A DNA stretch of 11,999 nt from JAWLHA01 sp041690535 (GCA_041690535.1 JAWLHA010000098.1:1-11999); one strand, 5' to 3'; counted from the stretch's first letter, positions 1 to 6,705 are shown. Program-made: numbers and translations. The notes: generated by a model not told the origin, from the letters alone.

Positions 1-98
1 GAATACGTCCCTGTACGCTCGACGGCCGCGTCCATGCGGCCGACGACCTGCTTTCAAGGACTTACGTCGCTCTTGGGTGAGTATGCGTTCACCCTGGG
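1..98 (+). repeat. Dispersed intergenic repeat, left copy
   Basis: Three blocks here recur at the other end of the window. Block A (2-30) matches 11891-11919 in the same orientation with 2 mismatches in 29 bases. Block B (31-58) matches 11972-11999 perfectly in the same orientation. Block C is bipartite (46-72 and 77-98) and is the exact reverse complement of 11856-11882 and 11818-11839. The spacer inside block C is 4 bases here and 16 at the right copy. Blocks mixed in both orientations fit a modular, dispersed repeat family rather than one insertion. The repeat is open on one strand and would encode a peptide containing TCFQGLTSL, which I regard as spurious. It lies upstream of the signalling gene. 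Confidence 0.85.
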
Positions 99-170
99 AC
101 CCCGCCGGGTCCCCGCTCTTCCTGGATTCATCTGTGGTAGTCTGACGCCTTCTTCAGCCCCGTTGGGGGC
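96..170. other. Two GC-rich hairpins upstream of the signalling gene
   Basis: The first is a perfect 7-bp stem, GGGACCC (96-102) and GGGTCCC (107-113), with a 4-base loop; it starts in the last bases of the repeat. The second is GCCCC (157-161) and GGGGC (166-170) around a GTTG loop. Neither is followed by a T run, so they are not canonical intrinsic terminators. They could belong to an extended repeat or end transcription entering from the left. No convincing promoter was found between here and the start codon at 287. Confidence 0.4.
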
Positions 171-286
171 AGGGGGATTCGTTGCGGCCTTTTCCACCGG
201 AACAGTCCCAGGCGTGGACGGCGCGCCAGCTCTGCCCAGGAGCAATCCGTGCCGGCCAAGGAATCGTGCTCTTCAGTCCCTGTGAG

Positions 287-3200
287 ATGTCATTTCGCAC
301 TAAGGTCATCGCCGGAATCACCGCGCTGGTCGCACTGACCCTCTCGGCCATGTTGGCCCTGGATTTCTACGTGCATCGCGCGCACTTGAGGGAGGTCCTC
401 ACGATCCAGGCCAGCGAGCTGGCAAGGACGAGCGCCGCCGCCATCATCCCCGCAGTCGAGCGCGGTGAACGTGAGTTGGTGGGCGAGCAGTTGAATGCAT
501 TGGTGGCCGAGGAGGGGGTGATCTTCGTGCGCGTCTTTGCGGGGGCCGCGCTCCTGGCTGAAGCCGGTCCTACCCGCTCCGATGCGGAGATGGTGGAGGT
601 GGGCAACGGCACTGCCCGCGTTCAAGTCGGCTATTCGCCACGGCGGCTGGATGAGCATCGGGCCCGCATGGACGGCGAAAGCCTTCTGCTCGGTTTCCTG
701 GTCCTGGCCCTGGGCGGGGTCCTGGCGCTCGCCTTTTACAACTTCATCGGTCGTGACCTCAAACTTCTGCAGCAGGCGAGCCGGCGTATCGCCAGGGGTG
801 AGCTCGGTTTCGAGCTGGCGACACCCGGCGGCGGCCGCGATGAACTGGCCCATGTCATCGAGGCGTTCAATGAGATGTCTCGCAGCCTGGCCCATGCACG
901 GGCACTCAGTGCGGAGCGCGAGCGTGCCCTGCGCCAGAGTGAGGCATCACTCTCCCAGGCCCAGCGCATCGCCCGGCTCGGGGGGTGGGAGTGGAACTGC
1001 CTGAGCGGGCAACTCCACTGGTCCGACGAAGTCTACGAGATCTTCGGCAACCTTCCGGCCAGCTTCCGTGCCACCTACGAGGCGTTTCTCGAACGGGTCC
1101 ATCCCGAGGATCGGGCCATGGTCGAGGCGGCGGTGGCGGCCGCACGCGAAAGGGGTCTGCCCTACGATGTGGTCCATCGTGTCGTTCGCGCGGACACCGG
1201 TGAGGAGCGGCTGGTGCGCGAGCGCGGCGAGGTGGAGCTGGGAGAGGGGGGCCAACTGGTGCGGATGGTGGGCACCGTTCAGGACGTGACCGAAAGCGAA
1301 CGGGCCGAGCAGGAGCTGCGTGCCCAGCGCTTCTGGTTGGAGACGCTGGTCGATGCGATGCCGGCTTTCGTCTGCCTGAAGGACGGCGGCGGCCGCTGGC
1401 TGGTGGCGAACCGCTGGGTGGTGGAGCGGCTCAATCTGCGCCGGGAAGAGTATGAAGGACGGATGGATACCGAGCTGGCCGAACTCAGGCCCGATCTGTG
1501 CGAGTATCTCCTGGACGCGATGGACCGGGACGAGGCGGCCTGGAGCGCGGGCAGTCTGGTTGTCCAGGAGGAGGAGGTCCCGCTGGGGGGCGGGACGCGA
1601 CCGGTGGAGATGACCCGCGTGCCGCTATTCAAGGCCGATGGTTCCCGCAAGGGACTGGTGCTGGTCGGTCGGGATCTCACTGAGCACAGGGAGACGGAGC
1701 GCAACCTCTGGCTCGCCTCCCAGGTCTTCGAAAGCAGTATCGAGGGGATTCTGGTCACCGACGCGCAGGGGCACGTGGTCCGTGTGAACCAGGCCTTCAG
1801 CGACATCACCGGCTACTCCCACTCGGATATCATCGGCCAGAACCCCAGCTTGCTGAAGTCGGGTTGCCATGACGAGATGTTCTACCAGAACCTGTGGCGG
1901 GAACTGCTCCAGACCGGCAAGTGGGAAGGGGAGATTTGGAACCGGCGCAAGAGCGGTGAGATCTTTCCCGAGTGGCTGGCCATCAATGTGCTGCGGGACG
2001 GGGCGGGCCTCATCACCAACTACGTGGCGGTCTTTACCGATCTGTCGGAGAAAAAGGCGGCGGAGCAGCGCATCGAACAGTTGGCGTACTACGACGCCCT
2101 TACCGATCTCCCCAATCGCTCCATGCTGATGGGACGGTTGGAACAGGCGATCGTGCAGGCCCAACGCAGCAAACGGCTGGTGGCTCTGCTCTACATCGAC
2201 CTCGATCGCTTCAAGAACATCAACGACACCCTCGGCCACCCGGTGGGCGACCGCTTGCTTCGGCTCTCGGCCGAGCGACTGGCGGCGGCGACCCGTGAGT
2301 ACGACATGGTGGCGCGCCTTGGCGGAGACGAGTTCGTGATCATGCTGACCGAACTCGACAGCGAGCGAAGGGCAGGGCAGGTGGCCGAACAGGTGCTGAA
2401 GGAGATGGCCGAGCCGTTCGAACTCGACGGTCACGAGATCTTCGTCACCAGCAGTATCGGCGTGGCCCTCTGGCCCGTGGACGCCCCGGACAAGGACGAG
2501 CTCATTCGCAACGCCGACACGGCTATGCACCATGCGAAGGAGGACGGCCGGAACGCCATCCAGTTCTACCGGCGCGAAATGAACGCGACCGCACTCGAGC
2601 GATTGGTGATGGAGAGCAGTCTGCGCCGGGCGCTGGAGCGCTCGGAGTTCATGCTGCTGTACCAACCCCAGGTTTGCATCGAGAGCGGCATCGTCGTTGG
2701 CGTCGAGGCCCTGATCCGCTGGCGCCACCCCGAACTGGGACTGGTCTCTCCCGCCCAGTTCGTGCCCATGCTCGAGGAGACCGGATTGATGGTTTCGGTG
2801 GGAGCATGGGTGCTGCGGACCGCCTGCGCCCAGCAGGTCGCGTGGTGCCGCGCCGGGCTTCCGCCGCTACGCATGGCCGTCAACATCTCGCCCCAGCAGC
2901 TGGATCTTGGTGTTTTCGTGCACAACGTCTCGCAGATCATCCAGGAGACGGGGATCAGGCCGGAAATGCTTGAATTCGAGCTGACCGAGGGGAGCCTGAT
3001 GAAAAGCCCGGAGGCGAGCGCCCTGTTCATGGCCGAACTGAAGGCCATGGGGATCCGGCTCTCCGTCGACGATTTTGGGACCGGCTACTCCTCACTCGGG
3101 TACCTGAAGCGCTTTCCGGTGGATACGCTCAAGATCGACCAGTCTTTCATTCGTGATGTGACCATCGACCCGGATGACGCGGCTATCGCCTCGACGGTGA

Positions 3201-3406
3201 TCGCCATGGGCCACAGCCTTGGCCATCGCGTGATCGCCGAGGGGGTCGAAACCGAGGCGCAGCTGGCGTTCCTGCGCCGCCACGGGTGTGACGAGATCCA
3301 GGGCTACCTCTTCAGCCGTCCCTTGCCGGCAACAGAGCTCTCGGAACTGCTGCAGGAGGGGCGGGGGCTCGATCCCTCCAATCCGTTCCCGGCATCATCG
3401 GTCTGA
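287..3406 (+). CDS. Membrane-bound PAS-GGDEF-EAL cyclic-di-GMP signalling protein
   Basis: This 1,039-residue inner-membrane sensor should make and/or degrade cyclic di-GMP. Approximate order: membrane segment 7-29, small periplasmic sensor 30-130, membrane segment 132-154, HAMP linker 155-205, three PAS-like modules (about 217-335, 345-465, 473-590), GGDEF 600-755, EAL 770-1018. The cyclase signature RLGGDEF is intact (GGDEF at 679-683), as is the inhibitory RxxD (R670, D673) five residues before it. The phosphodiesterase residues I expect are present: E807 in EALIRW, N866, E898, D928-D929 in DDFGTG, K949, E985 and Q1005. The usual LTES motif reads LTEG here. The frame opens at 182, but the ATG at 287 places the first membrane helix right after a short basic N-terminus; its ribosome-binding site is weak. 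A GTG at 266 has AAGGAA only 2 bases upstream, too close. The periplasmic domain is not recognised, so the signal is unknown. Which activity dominates cannot be read from sequence. Confidence 0.93.
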   Translation: MSFRTKVIAGITALVALTLSAMLALDFYVHRAHLREVLTIQASELARTSAAAIIPAVERGERELVGEQLNALVAEEGVIFVRVFAGAALLAEAGPTRSDAEMVEVGNGTARVQVGYSPRRLDEHRARMDGESLLLGFLVLALGGVLALAFYNFIGRDLKLLQQASRRIARGELGFELATPGGGRDELAHVIEAFNEMSRSLAHARALSAERERALRQSEASLSQAQRIARLGGWEWNCLSGQLHWSDEVYEIFGNLPASFRATYEAFLERVHPEDRAMVEAAVAAARERGLPYDVVHRVVRADTGEERLVRERGEVELGEGGQLVRMVGTVQDVTESERAEQELRAQRFWLETLVDAMPAFVCLKDGGGRWLVANRWVVERLNLRREEYEGRMDTELAELRPDLCEYLLDAMDRDEAAWSAGSLVVQEEEVPLGGGTRPVEMTRVPLFKADGSRKGLVLVGRDLTEHRETERNLWLASQVFESSIEGILVTDAQGHVVRVNQAFSDITGYSHSDIIGQNPSLLKSGCHDEMFYQNLWRELLQTGKWEGEIWNRRKSGEIFPEWLAINVLRDGAGLITNYVAVFTDLSEKKAAEQRIEQLAYYDALTDLPNRSMLMGRLEQAIVQAQRSKRLVALLYIDLDRFKNINDTLGHPVGDRLLRLSAERLAAATREYDMVARLGGDEFVIMLTELDSERRAGQVAEQVLKEMAEPFELDGHEIFVTSSIGVALWPVDAPDKDELIRNADTAMHHAKEDGRNAIQFYRREMNATALERLVMESSLRRALERSEFMLLYQPQVCIESGIVVGVEALIRWRHPELGLVSPAQFVPMLEETGLMVSVGAWVLRTACAQQVAWCRAGLPPLRMAVNISPQQLDLGVFVHNVSQIIQETGIRPEMLEFELTEGSLMKSPEASALFMAELKAMGIRLSVDDFGTGYSSLGYLKRFPVDTLKIDQSFIRDVTIDPDDAAIASTVIAMGHSLGHRVIAEGVETEAQLAFLRRHGCDEIQGYLFSRPLPATELSELLQEGRGLDPSNPFPASSV

Positions 3407-3477
3407 GGTTCCCCGAGCTGCCGAACACCCGGCCAATCGAGGGCAAGACAAATCCCACGGGCGCGCCGGACCCGATT

Positions 3478-3491
3478 ATGATCCAGATCAA
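3478..3491. promoter_or_regulatory. Possible FNR/Anr/Dnr-type site
   Basis: ATGAT-CCAG-ATCAA matches the FNR-family consensus TTGAT-N4-ATCAA at 9 of 10 positions. It lies in the 208-base gap between the signalling gene and the putative diiron enzyme, centred about 130 bases before the ATG at 3615. A regulator at the usual -41.5 spacing would start transcription near 3526, but no good -10 box sits at the required place; GTAAGT at 3522-3527 is a few bases off. A chance match is quite possible. Confidence 0.25.
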
Positions 3492-3614
3492 CCAGGACGC
3501 GTCCGAATCTTCGGGGTTGGCGTAAGTAGTGGCGCAGTGACCGGGGACTTCGCTAAAGTAGGCAAAGTTGTTAAACTGAGTTCCTTGCTTGGTTATTAGC
3601 CGGAGTTAGCCCTC

Positions 3615-4847
3615 ATGACTCAAACTGCTGCATCCCACGTCCGTTTCTCCGACCTGCTGGATGTGGTCGATGGTCGACCCCGGTTGCTGCCGGAGGTGCA
3701 TCACGTCCCGGAGCTCCTGGAGCTGGACGCCGAAGAAGTCCTGGCCCGCTTCAAGAAGGATCAGGAAAACGACTTCGGTCGTGTGGTGGCCGATCTGGAC
3801 GATCCGGCCAACTCGTTGTTCCGCTTTTTTGACGATCTGCGCTCCACCGCCGCCCGGGAGCCCGGGAATCCCTTTGGCGAGCTGGCCATCTTCAAGAAAG
3901 GGGAACTCAACGCGCTGTTCATGGAACTGCATGAGCACGTGATGAGCCACCCGGTCTGGCGCCACCCCTTCTTTGTGCGCATCTTCCGGGGTGACTTCGA
4001 TCGCGACCAGCTGGTGCGCTTTGCGCTTCAATACTTCAATCAGGTGAAGAATACCCGTCAGTGCGTGGCGCTTGCCCTGGGCCGCTTCTCCGGGGTCATG
4101 GACATGCCCTATGGCTGCCTCAACGAGCGCGTCTCCGAGTTGAGCCAGATCGTGCTTGCCCAGCTGCTTGCGGATGAGTACGGCGTCGGAAGCCACAGTC
4201 TCGACGACTATCCAAGCCTCAGCGGGCTGTTTGAGTCCACCACCCACATCGTCATGTATCGCAAGCTCTTCGAAGGGCTCGGGGTCCCCTTCCCGGAGCA
4301 GGATGTGGCGATGCTGCCGGAGGTGGCGGACAACGTGCTCATCCAGCGCTTGGTGGCGGGTCACCCCGCCTTCAGCACCCTCGAGGCGCTCGCTTCGGTG
4401 GGGCTCGGCATGGAGTGGGGGGTCCCCGAGTTCTTTACGCTCCTGCTCGGGGGGATGATTCGCTTCGCTTGGCAGAACGACCTTGCGCTTACGGCCGACC
4501 ACCTTCTGGTGTTTATCGCCCACGTGCAGTATGACGTGTTGCATGCCATCTCGGTGATGCTCGCCACGGGGTTCTACGCCCGCGGCACCGACGTCGTTGC
4601 CGATATCAAGAATGCCACCAACATGCTCATGTCGGGACGCTATGCGATGATGAGCGGGATCTACCGGCATGTGTTCGAGGCTCCCTGCGCCGACCTGTGG
4701 GAGCTGGATCTTCCGGCACGCTACCGCGTGGCCGATCGCCGGATCGAATCGGCCCTGAGAGAGGCCCGCCAGGGGGTGGCCCCGGCCAGGGTCGTCGATG
4801 GCGAGGCCTACCGCAGGAAAGAGACAACGCCATTCGTTTTCGCTTGA
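3615..4847 (+). CDS. Heme-oxygenase-like putative diiron oxidase/oxygenase, substrate unknown
   Basis: This 410-residue protein belongs to the TenA/PqqC/CADD (heme-oxygenase-like) superfamily; databases would probably label it an iron-containing redox enzyme or hypothetical. The core spans about residues 97-325. Compared from memory with Chlamydia CADD, each metal ligand has a counterpart: D187 (Glu in CADD) and H194 spaced D-x6-H, E267 in MEWGVPEFF, then H303, D307 and H310 in HVQYDVLH, spaced H-x3-D-x2-H. The first core helix, around HPFFVRIF and LQYFNQVKN, also resembles CADD. CADD's self-sacrificed tyrosine corresponds to F120, so the same p-aminobenzoate chemistry is not expected. About 95 charged residues precede the core and about 80 follow it; these extensions make it longer than the usual 230-260 residues. 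No signal peptide or membrane helix is seen. The start is supported by GGAG at 3602-3605, 9 bases before the ATG. No biosynthetic partner adjoins it. Family is likely, metal content inferred, reaction unknown. Confidence 0.8.
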   Translation: MTQTAASHVRFSDLLDVVDGRPRLLPEVHHVPELLELDAEEVLARFKKDQENDFGRVVADLDDPANSLFRFFDDLRSTAAREPGNPFGELAIFKKGELNALFMELHEHVMSHPVWRHPFFVRIFRGDFDRDQLVRFALQYFNQVKNTRQCVALALGRFSGVMDMPYGCLNERVSELSQIVLAQLLADEYGVGSHSLDDYPSLSGLFESTTHIVMYRKLFEGLGVPFPEQDVAMLPEVADNVLIQRLVAGHPAFSTLEALASVGLGMEWGVPEFFTLLLGGMIRFAWQNDLALTADHLLVFIAHVQYDVLHAISVMLATGFYARGTDVVADIKNATNMLMSGRYAMMSGIYRHVFEAPCADLWELDLPARYRVADRRIESALREARQGVAPARVVDGEAYRRKETTPFVFA

Positions 4848-4867
4848 GGTCACTCTCGTCTTGGGTT

Positions 4868-4894
4868 CCGGGGTGCGGATCACCGCATCCCCGG
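4868..4894. other. Hairpin downstream of the diiron-enzyme gene
   Basis: CCGGGGTGCGG (4868-4878) pairs with CCGCATCCCCGG (4883-4894) with one bulged base and a 4-base loop. It begins 21 bases after the stop codon at 4847, a sensible place for a transcript end, but has no following T run. It directly abuts the first MITE-like copy, so it could be part of that element. A Rho-assisted or RNA-stabilising role is an inference. Confidence 0.45.
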
Positions 4895-5050
4895 AGCACG
4901 GAACGATAAACGGAAAGACTGCCGACCGCAGCCAGACTGGCCGCAGTGGGGCAGAACCGGCGCGGTGGATGAGCGCGACGCTTCCACCCGGGTCGGGGGC
5001 TGTGAACGGTGGATGCGCTGCGCTTATCCACCCACGTACTGCCCGACCGT
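4894..5050 (+). repeat. Degenerate copy of the MITE-like element
   Basis: The left end, GAGCACGGAACGATAAACGG (4894-4913), resembles the left end of the intact copy that begins at 5061, and similarity continues through the next 30 bases or so. An internal inverted repeat is kept in decayed form: 4964-4989 pairs with 5008-5033 with about 4 mismatches in 25. The right terminal repeat is missing, as if lost or disrupted when the second copy arrived. The open frames here are short and do not look like genes. Confidence 0.65.
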
Positions 5051-5058
5051 GGACAATC

Positions 5059-5247
5059 TAGAGCACCGAACAGGTAAACGGAAAGATCGCCAATCGCAGC
5101 CAAATTGCGCGGCAGGTGGCGGGGGCAGGGAACCGAGGTAGGGTGGATAATCGCAGCGCATCCACCATGCGGCATCGAATTGGTGGATGCGCTGCGCTTA
5201 TCCACCCTACATGTTGGGCGCGTCGCATTTATCTGTTCGGTGCTCTA
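5059..5247 (+). mobile_element. MITE-like element with terminal inverted repeats and TA flanks
   Basis: The two ends form an inverted repeat: 5058-5080 against 5226-5248 agree at 21 of 23 bases, with a perfect 16-base core CTAGAGCACCGAACAG. If the element proper is 5061-5245 (185 bases), both sides are flanked by TA (5059-5060 and 5246-5247), as expected of a TA target duplication of the IS630/Tc1-mariner kind. It encodes no transposase, so it would depend on one elsewhere. The inside is almost wholly occupied by a long palindrome. Alternatively it is a large palindromic repeat with chance TA flanks, since TA falls within the extended inverted repeat. Confidence 0.6.
5138..5210. repeat. Long internal palindrome of the MITE-like element
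   Basis: Two 30-base arms, 5138-5167 and 5181-5210, are reverse complements with one mismatch, separated by 13 bases. Each arm contains the core GGTGGATGCGCTGCGC, which I recall as common in palindromic repeats of several proteobacterial genomes. Transcribed in either direction it would form a very stable stem-loop. A decayed pair of the same arms is in the preceding copy (4964-4989 and 5008-5033). Confidence 0.85.
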
Positions 5248-5287
5248 GTGGCTATTCACATCTGGGGCCTCTTTGGGGCGCGGTGCG

Positions 5288-5340
5288 ATCACTCTGGCTG
5301 CCCGTCTGGAGGCGCGGGGGTAGCCTCCAGCCAGAGTGAT
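5288..5340. other. Bulged long hairpin before the small acidic protein gene
   Basis: The outer stem ATCACTCTGGC (5288-5298) pairs perfectly with GCCAGAGTGAT (5330-5340). After an 8-base one-sided bulge, TGGAGGC (5307-5313) pairs with GCCTCCA (5323-5329) around a 9-base loop. That is 18 paired bases with no mismatch. It lies outside the MITE-like element and about 110 bases before the ATG at 5451. No T run follows, so a simple terminator is unlikely. It could be a leader structure, a protein-binding palindrome or another repeat. The bases from 5341 to 5450 hold no further structure I can support. Confidence 0.7.
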
Positions 5341-5450
5341 TTCCCGCCCGTACGCGACTCCTGTCGGTTTTCTTGACCACCATCAGTATCCATACCAGCG
5401 GCAGCTTGCTATTTTTATTGGTGGTGTCTTCCACCTTTGGAGGCTGTACG

Positions 5451-5753
5451 ATGCGAGAAACTTGTGCACCTGAAATCGGCGGCTGGTACAAGAACGAGGA
5501 GGGGGATTCGTTCGAGGTCATCGCCCTAGACGACGACGAGGGCATCGTCGAGATCCAGTATTTCGACGGTGCAGTGGAAGAGCTGGACCTGGAGACCTGG
5601 TACGAAATGCTGCTCATTCCCCGGGAGCCGCCGGAGGATTGGTCGGGGCCGTTCGATGACCTGGAGCGCGATGACTTCGGCGATACCGAGGAGGCATTGC
5701 GTCCGCAGGACTGGTCCGGTCCGCTGGACACCCTTGATTGGGGTGACAAGTAG
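5451..5753 (+). CDS. Small acidic protein, probable DUF6763-type
   Basis: This 100-residue, strongly acidic, soluble-looking protein has no signal peptide or membrane helix. It begins with a compact EIGGWYKNEEGDSFEV segment (8-23), then EIQYFDGAVEELDLETWYE (34-52), which looks like a small beta-rich fold. A tail follows in which DWSGP occurs twice (63-67 and 87-91) and LERDD at 71-75. It resembles small gammaproteobacterial proteins I know as DUF6763, of unknown function; the number is from memory. The start is decided by a strong GGAGG at 5439-5443, 7 bases before the ATG. The frame could extend upstream to a TTG at 5373, giving a hydrophobic leader, but that start lacks a good ribosome-binding site. 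The gene stands alone, with a 208-base gap to the next gene. No function is claimed. Confidence 0.82.
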   Translation: MRETCAPEIGGWYKNEEGDSFEVIALDDDEGIVEIQYFDGAVEELDLETWYEMLLIPREPPEDWSGPFDDLERDDFGDTEEALRPQDWSGPLDTLDWGDK

Positions 5754-5896
5754 CCGTGGGGCGAGCATGCCGCCCTCGGTGGGTTGCAGTCACATAAAGC
5801 CGGGTTGCTCACTCCCTTCAGGAATTCAGTGGTGGTTGGCCTGTGACTCCCCGACCGTTGGTCGCCAGAAGGGGCGTGTCGTCGCGCGTGCTTTTT

Positions 5897-5938
5897 CCGG
5901 CGTTGAACCATGGGCGTCATGTTTTGCCCATCCGCCGG
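5897..5938. other. Bulged hairpin in the presumed pcm leader
   Basis: CCGGCG (5897-5902) pairs with CGCCGG (5933-5938), and inside it ATGGGC (5910-5915) pairs with GCCCAT (5926-5931) around a 10-base loop; a 7-base bulge sits on the left side. It ends 24 bases before the GTG start at 5962, and the ribosome-binding site (5950-5954) lies outside the stem. It might influence pcm expression, but a chance structure in GC-rich DNA is plausible. The rest of the 5754-5961 gap shows no clear promoter. Confidence 0.3.
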
Positions 5939-5961
5939 CGCTGGCCAATAAAGGCAGCTGA

Positions 5962-6660
5962 GTGGCCGCACAGCGACCACCTCCCATGGAGCGGCAACCT
6001 GAACGGGAGCGTCTGCTTGCCCAGATCGAGCAGGAGGTTCGGCTCACCCGTGATTTGATCGGGCGCGATCGACTCGACCCCCGGGTTCGCGAAGCGATGC
6101 TGCAGGTGCCCCGACATCTGTTCGTGCCGGAATATCTCAGGGGCGATGCCTATCTCGACGCCCCCCTCCCCATCGGCCATGGCCAGACCATCTCCCAGCC
6201 CTACATCGTGGCACTCATGACCGACCTGCTCCAGCTCCCGGCCCACGCGATGGTACTGGAGGTGGGCACCGGCTCGGGGTACCAATCGGCCGTGCTCTCA
6301 CGGATCGCCGAGCGGGTCTACAGTCTCGAACTCACCGTGCCACTGGCCGAGGCCGCCGCCGAGCGGCTCCGGGAGCTCGGCTACGGGAACGTGGAGGTCA
6401 AGGTGGGAGACGGCTACCTGGGCTGGCCCGAACACGGGCCCTACGACGGGATCATCGTGACGGCGGCCGCCGACCACACCCCTGCGGCGCTGGTGGCGCA
6501 GCTCAAGCCCGGCGCCAAATTGGTTCTCCCCGTGGGGCGGGGTTTTTCCGGGCAGGAGTTGCTGGTGGTAACCAAAGAGGGTCCGGAGAGCGCCCGCACA
6601 CAGCAGGTGCTGCCGGTCAGTTTCGTGCCCCTGAGACACAGCGAGGGAAGCGCCGATTAA
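5962..6660 (+). CDS. pcm: Protein-L-isoaspartate O-methyltransferase
   Basis: This 232-residue cytoplasmic enzyme transfers a methyl group from S-adenosylmethionine to L-isoaspartyl residues in aged proteins, starting their repair. Family motifs appear in order: VPRHLFVPE (49-57), the substrate-side signature GHGQTISQPY (72-81), SAM-binding motif I VLEVGTGSGYQ (98-108), YDGIIVTAA (161-169) and LVLPVG (187-192). Its length fits the family, which is commonly 205-225 residues. I chose the GTG at 5962 because AAAGG at 5950-5954 lies 7 bases upstream. An ATG at 5986 is possible and would remove 8 residues, but has no ribosome-binding site. Many gammaproteobacteria carry pcm in a surE-pcm-nlpD-rpoS cluster; none of those neighbours is here, so this may be a relocated or second copy. 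It converges on the stress-protein gene with a 75-base gap. Confidence 0.95.
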   Translation: MAAQRPPPMERQPERERLLAQIEQEVRLTRDLIGRDRLDPRVREAMLQVPRHLFVPEYLRGDAYLDAPLPIGHGQTISQPYIVALMTDLLQLPAHAMVLEVGTGSGYQSAVLSRIAERVYSLELTVPLAEAAAERLRELGYGNVEVKVGDGYLGWPEHGPYDGIIVTAAADHTPAALVAQLKPGAKLVLPVGRGFSGQELLVVTKEGPESARTQQVLPVSFVPLRHSEGSAD

Positions 6661-6674
6661 TTCGTCATGCCCGC

Positions 6675-6705
6675 GAAGCCTGCCCCCGAGGGCTTCAGTC
6701 GGGGG
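6675..6705. other. Hairpin(s) at the convergent pcm/stress-protein junction
   Basis: Two mutually exclusive stems overlap between the facing stop codons. GAAGCC (6675-6680) can pair with GGCTTC (6691-6696), and CCCCCGA (6683-6689) can pair with TCGGGGG (6699-6705). The position suits a bidirectional transcript end, but neither strand shows a T run. I list it as a possible Rho-dependent or structural end and not as an intrinsic terminator. Confidence 0.4.

Noticed and set aside
182..286. N-terminal extension of the signalling protein by 35 residues
   Set aside because: It would place a Pro/Cys-containing segment before a standard first membrane helix, and I see no ribosome-binding site that favours it.
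3568..3598. Promoter TTGTTA/TTATTA just before the diiron-enzyme gene
   Set aside because: The spacer is 19 bases, and transcription would start after the ribosome-binding site at 3602-3605, leaving it out of the mRNA.
3606..4883. A 425-codon minus-strand frame opposite the diiron-enzyme gene
   Set aside because: The plus-strand frame has a good ribosome-binding site and superfamily motifs; the antisense product has none.
4627..5205. A 192-codon minus-strand frame through the MITE-like copies
   Set aside because: Its peptide translates the repeat arms themselves (GGCAAIIHP-like segments), so the open frame is a by-product of the palindromes.
5373..5450. Upstream TTG start giving the small acidic protein a hydrophobic leader ending in GGC, like a lipoprotein
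   Set aside because: The ATG at 5451 has a strong GGAGG 7 bases upstream, the lipobox would be poor (Phe-Gly-Gly-Cys), and the conserved-looking domain begins after 5451.
5754..5783. Hairpin just after the small acidic protein gene as an intrinsic terminator
   Set aside because: Pairing is imperfect, with a mismatch and an extra G, and no T run follows.
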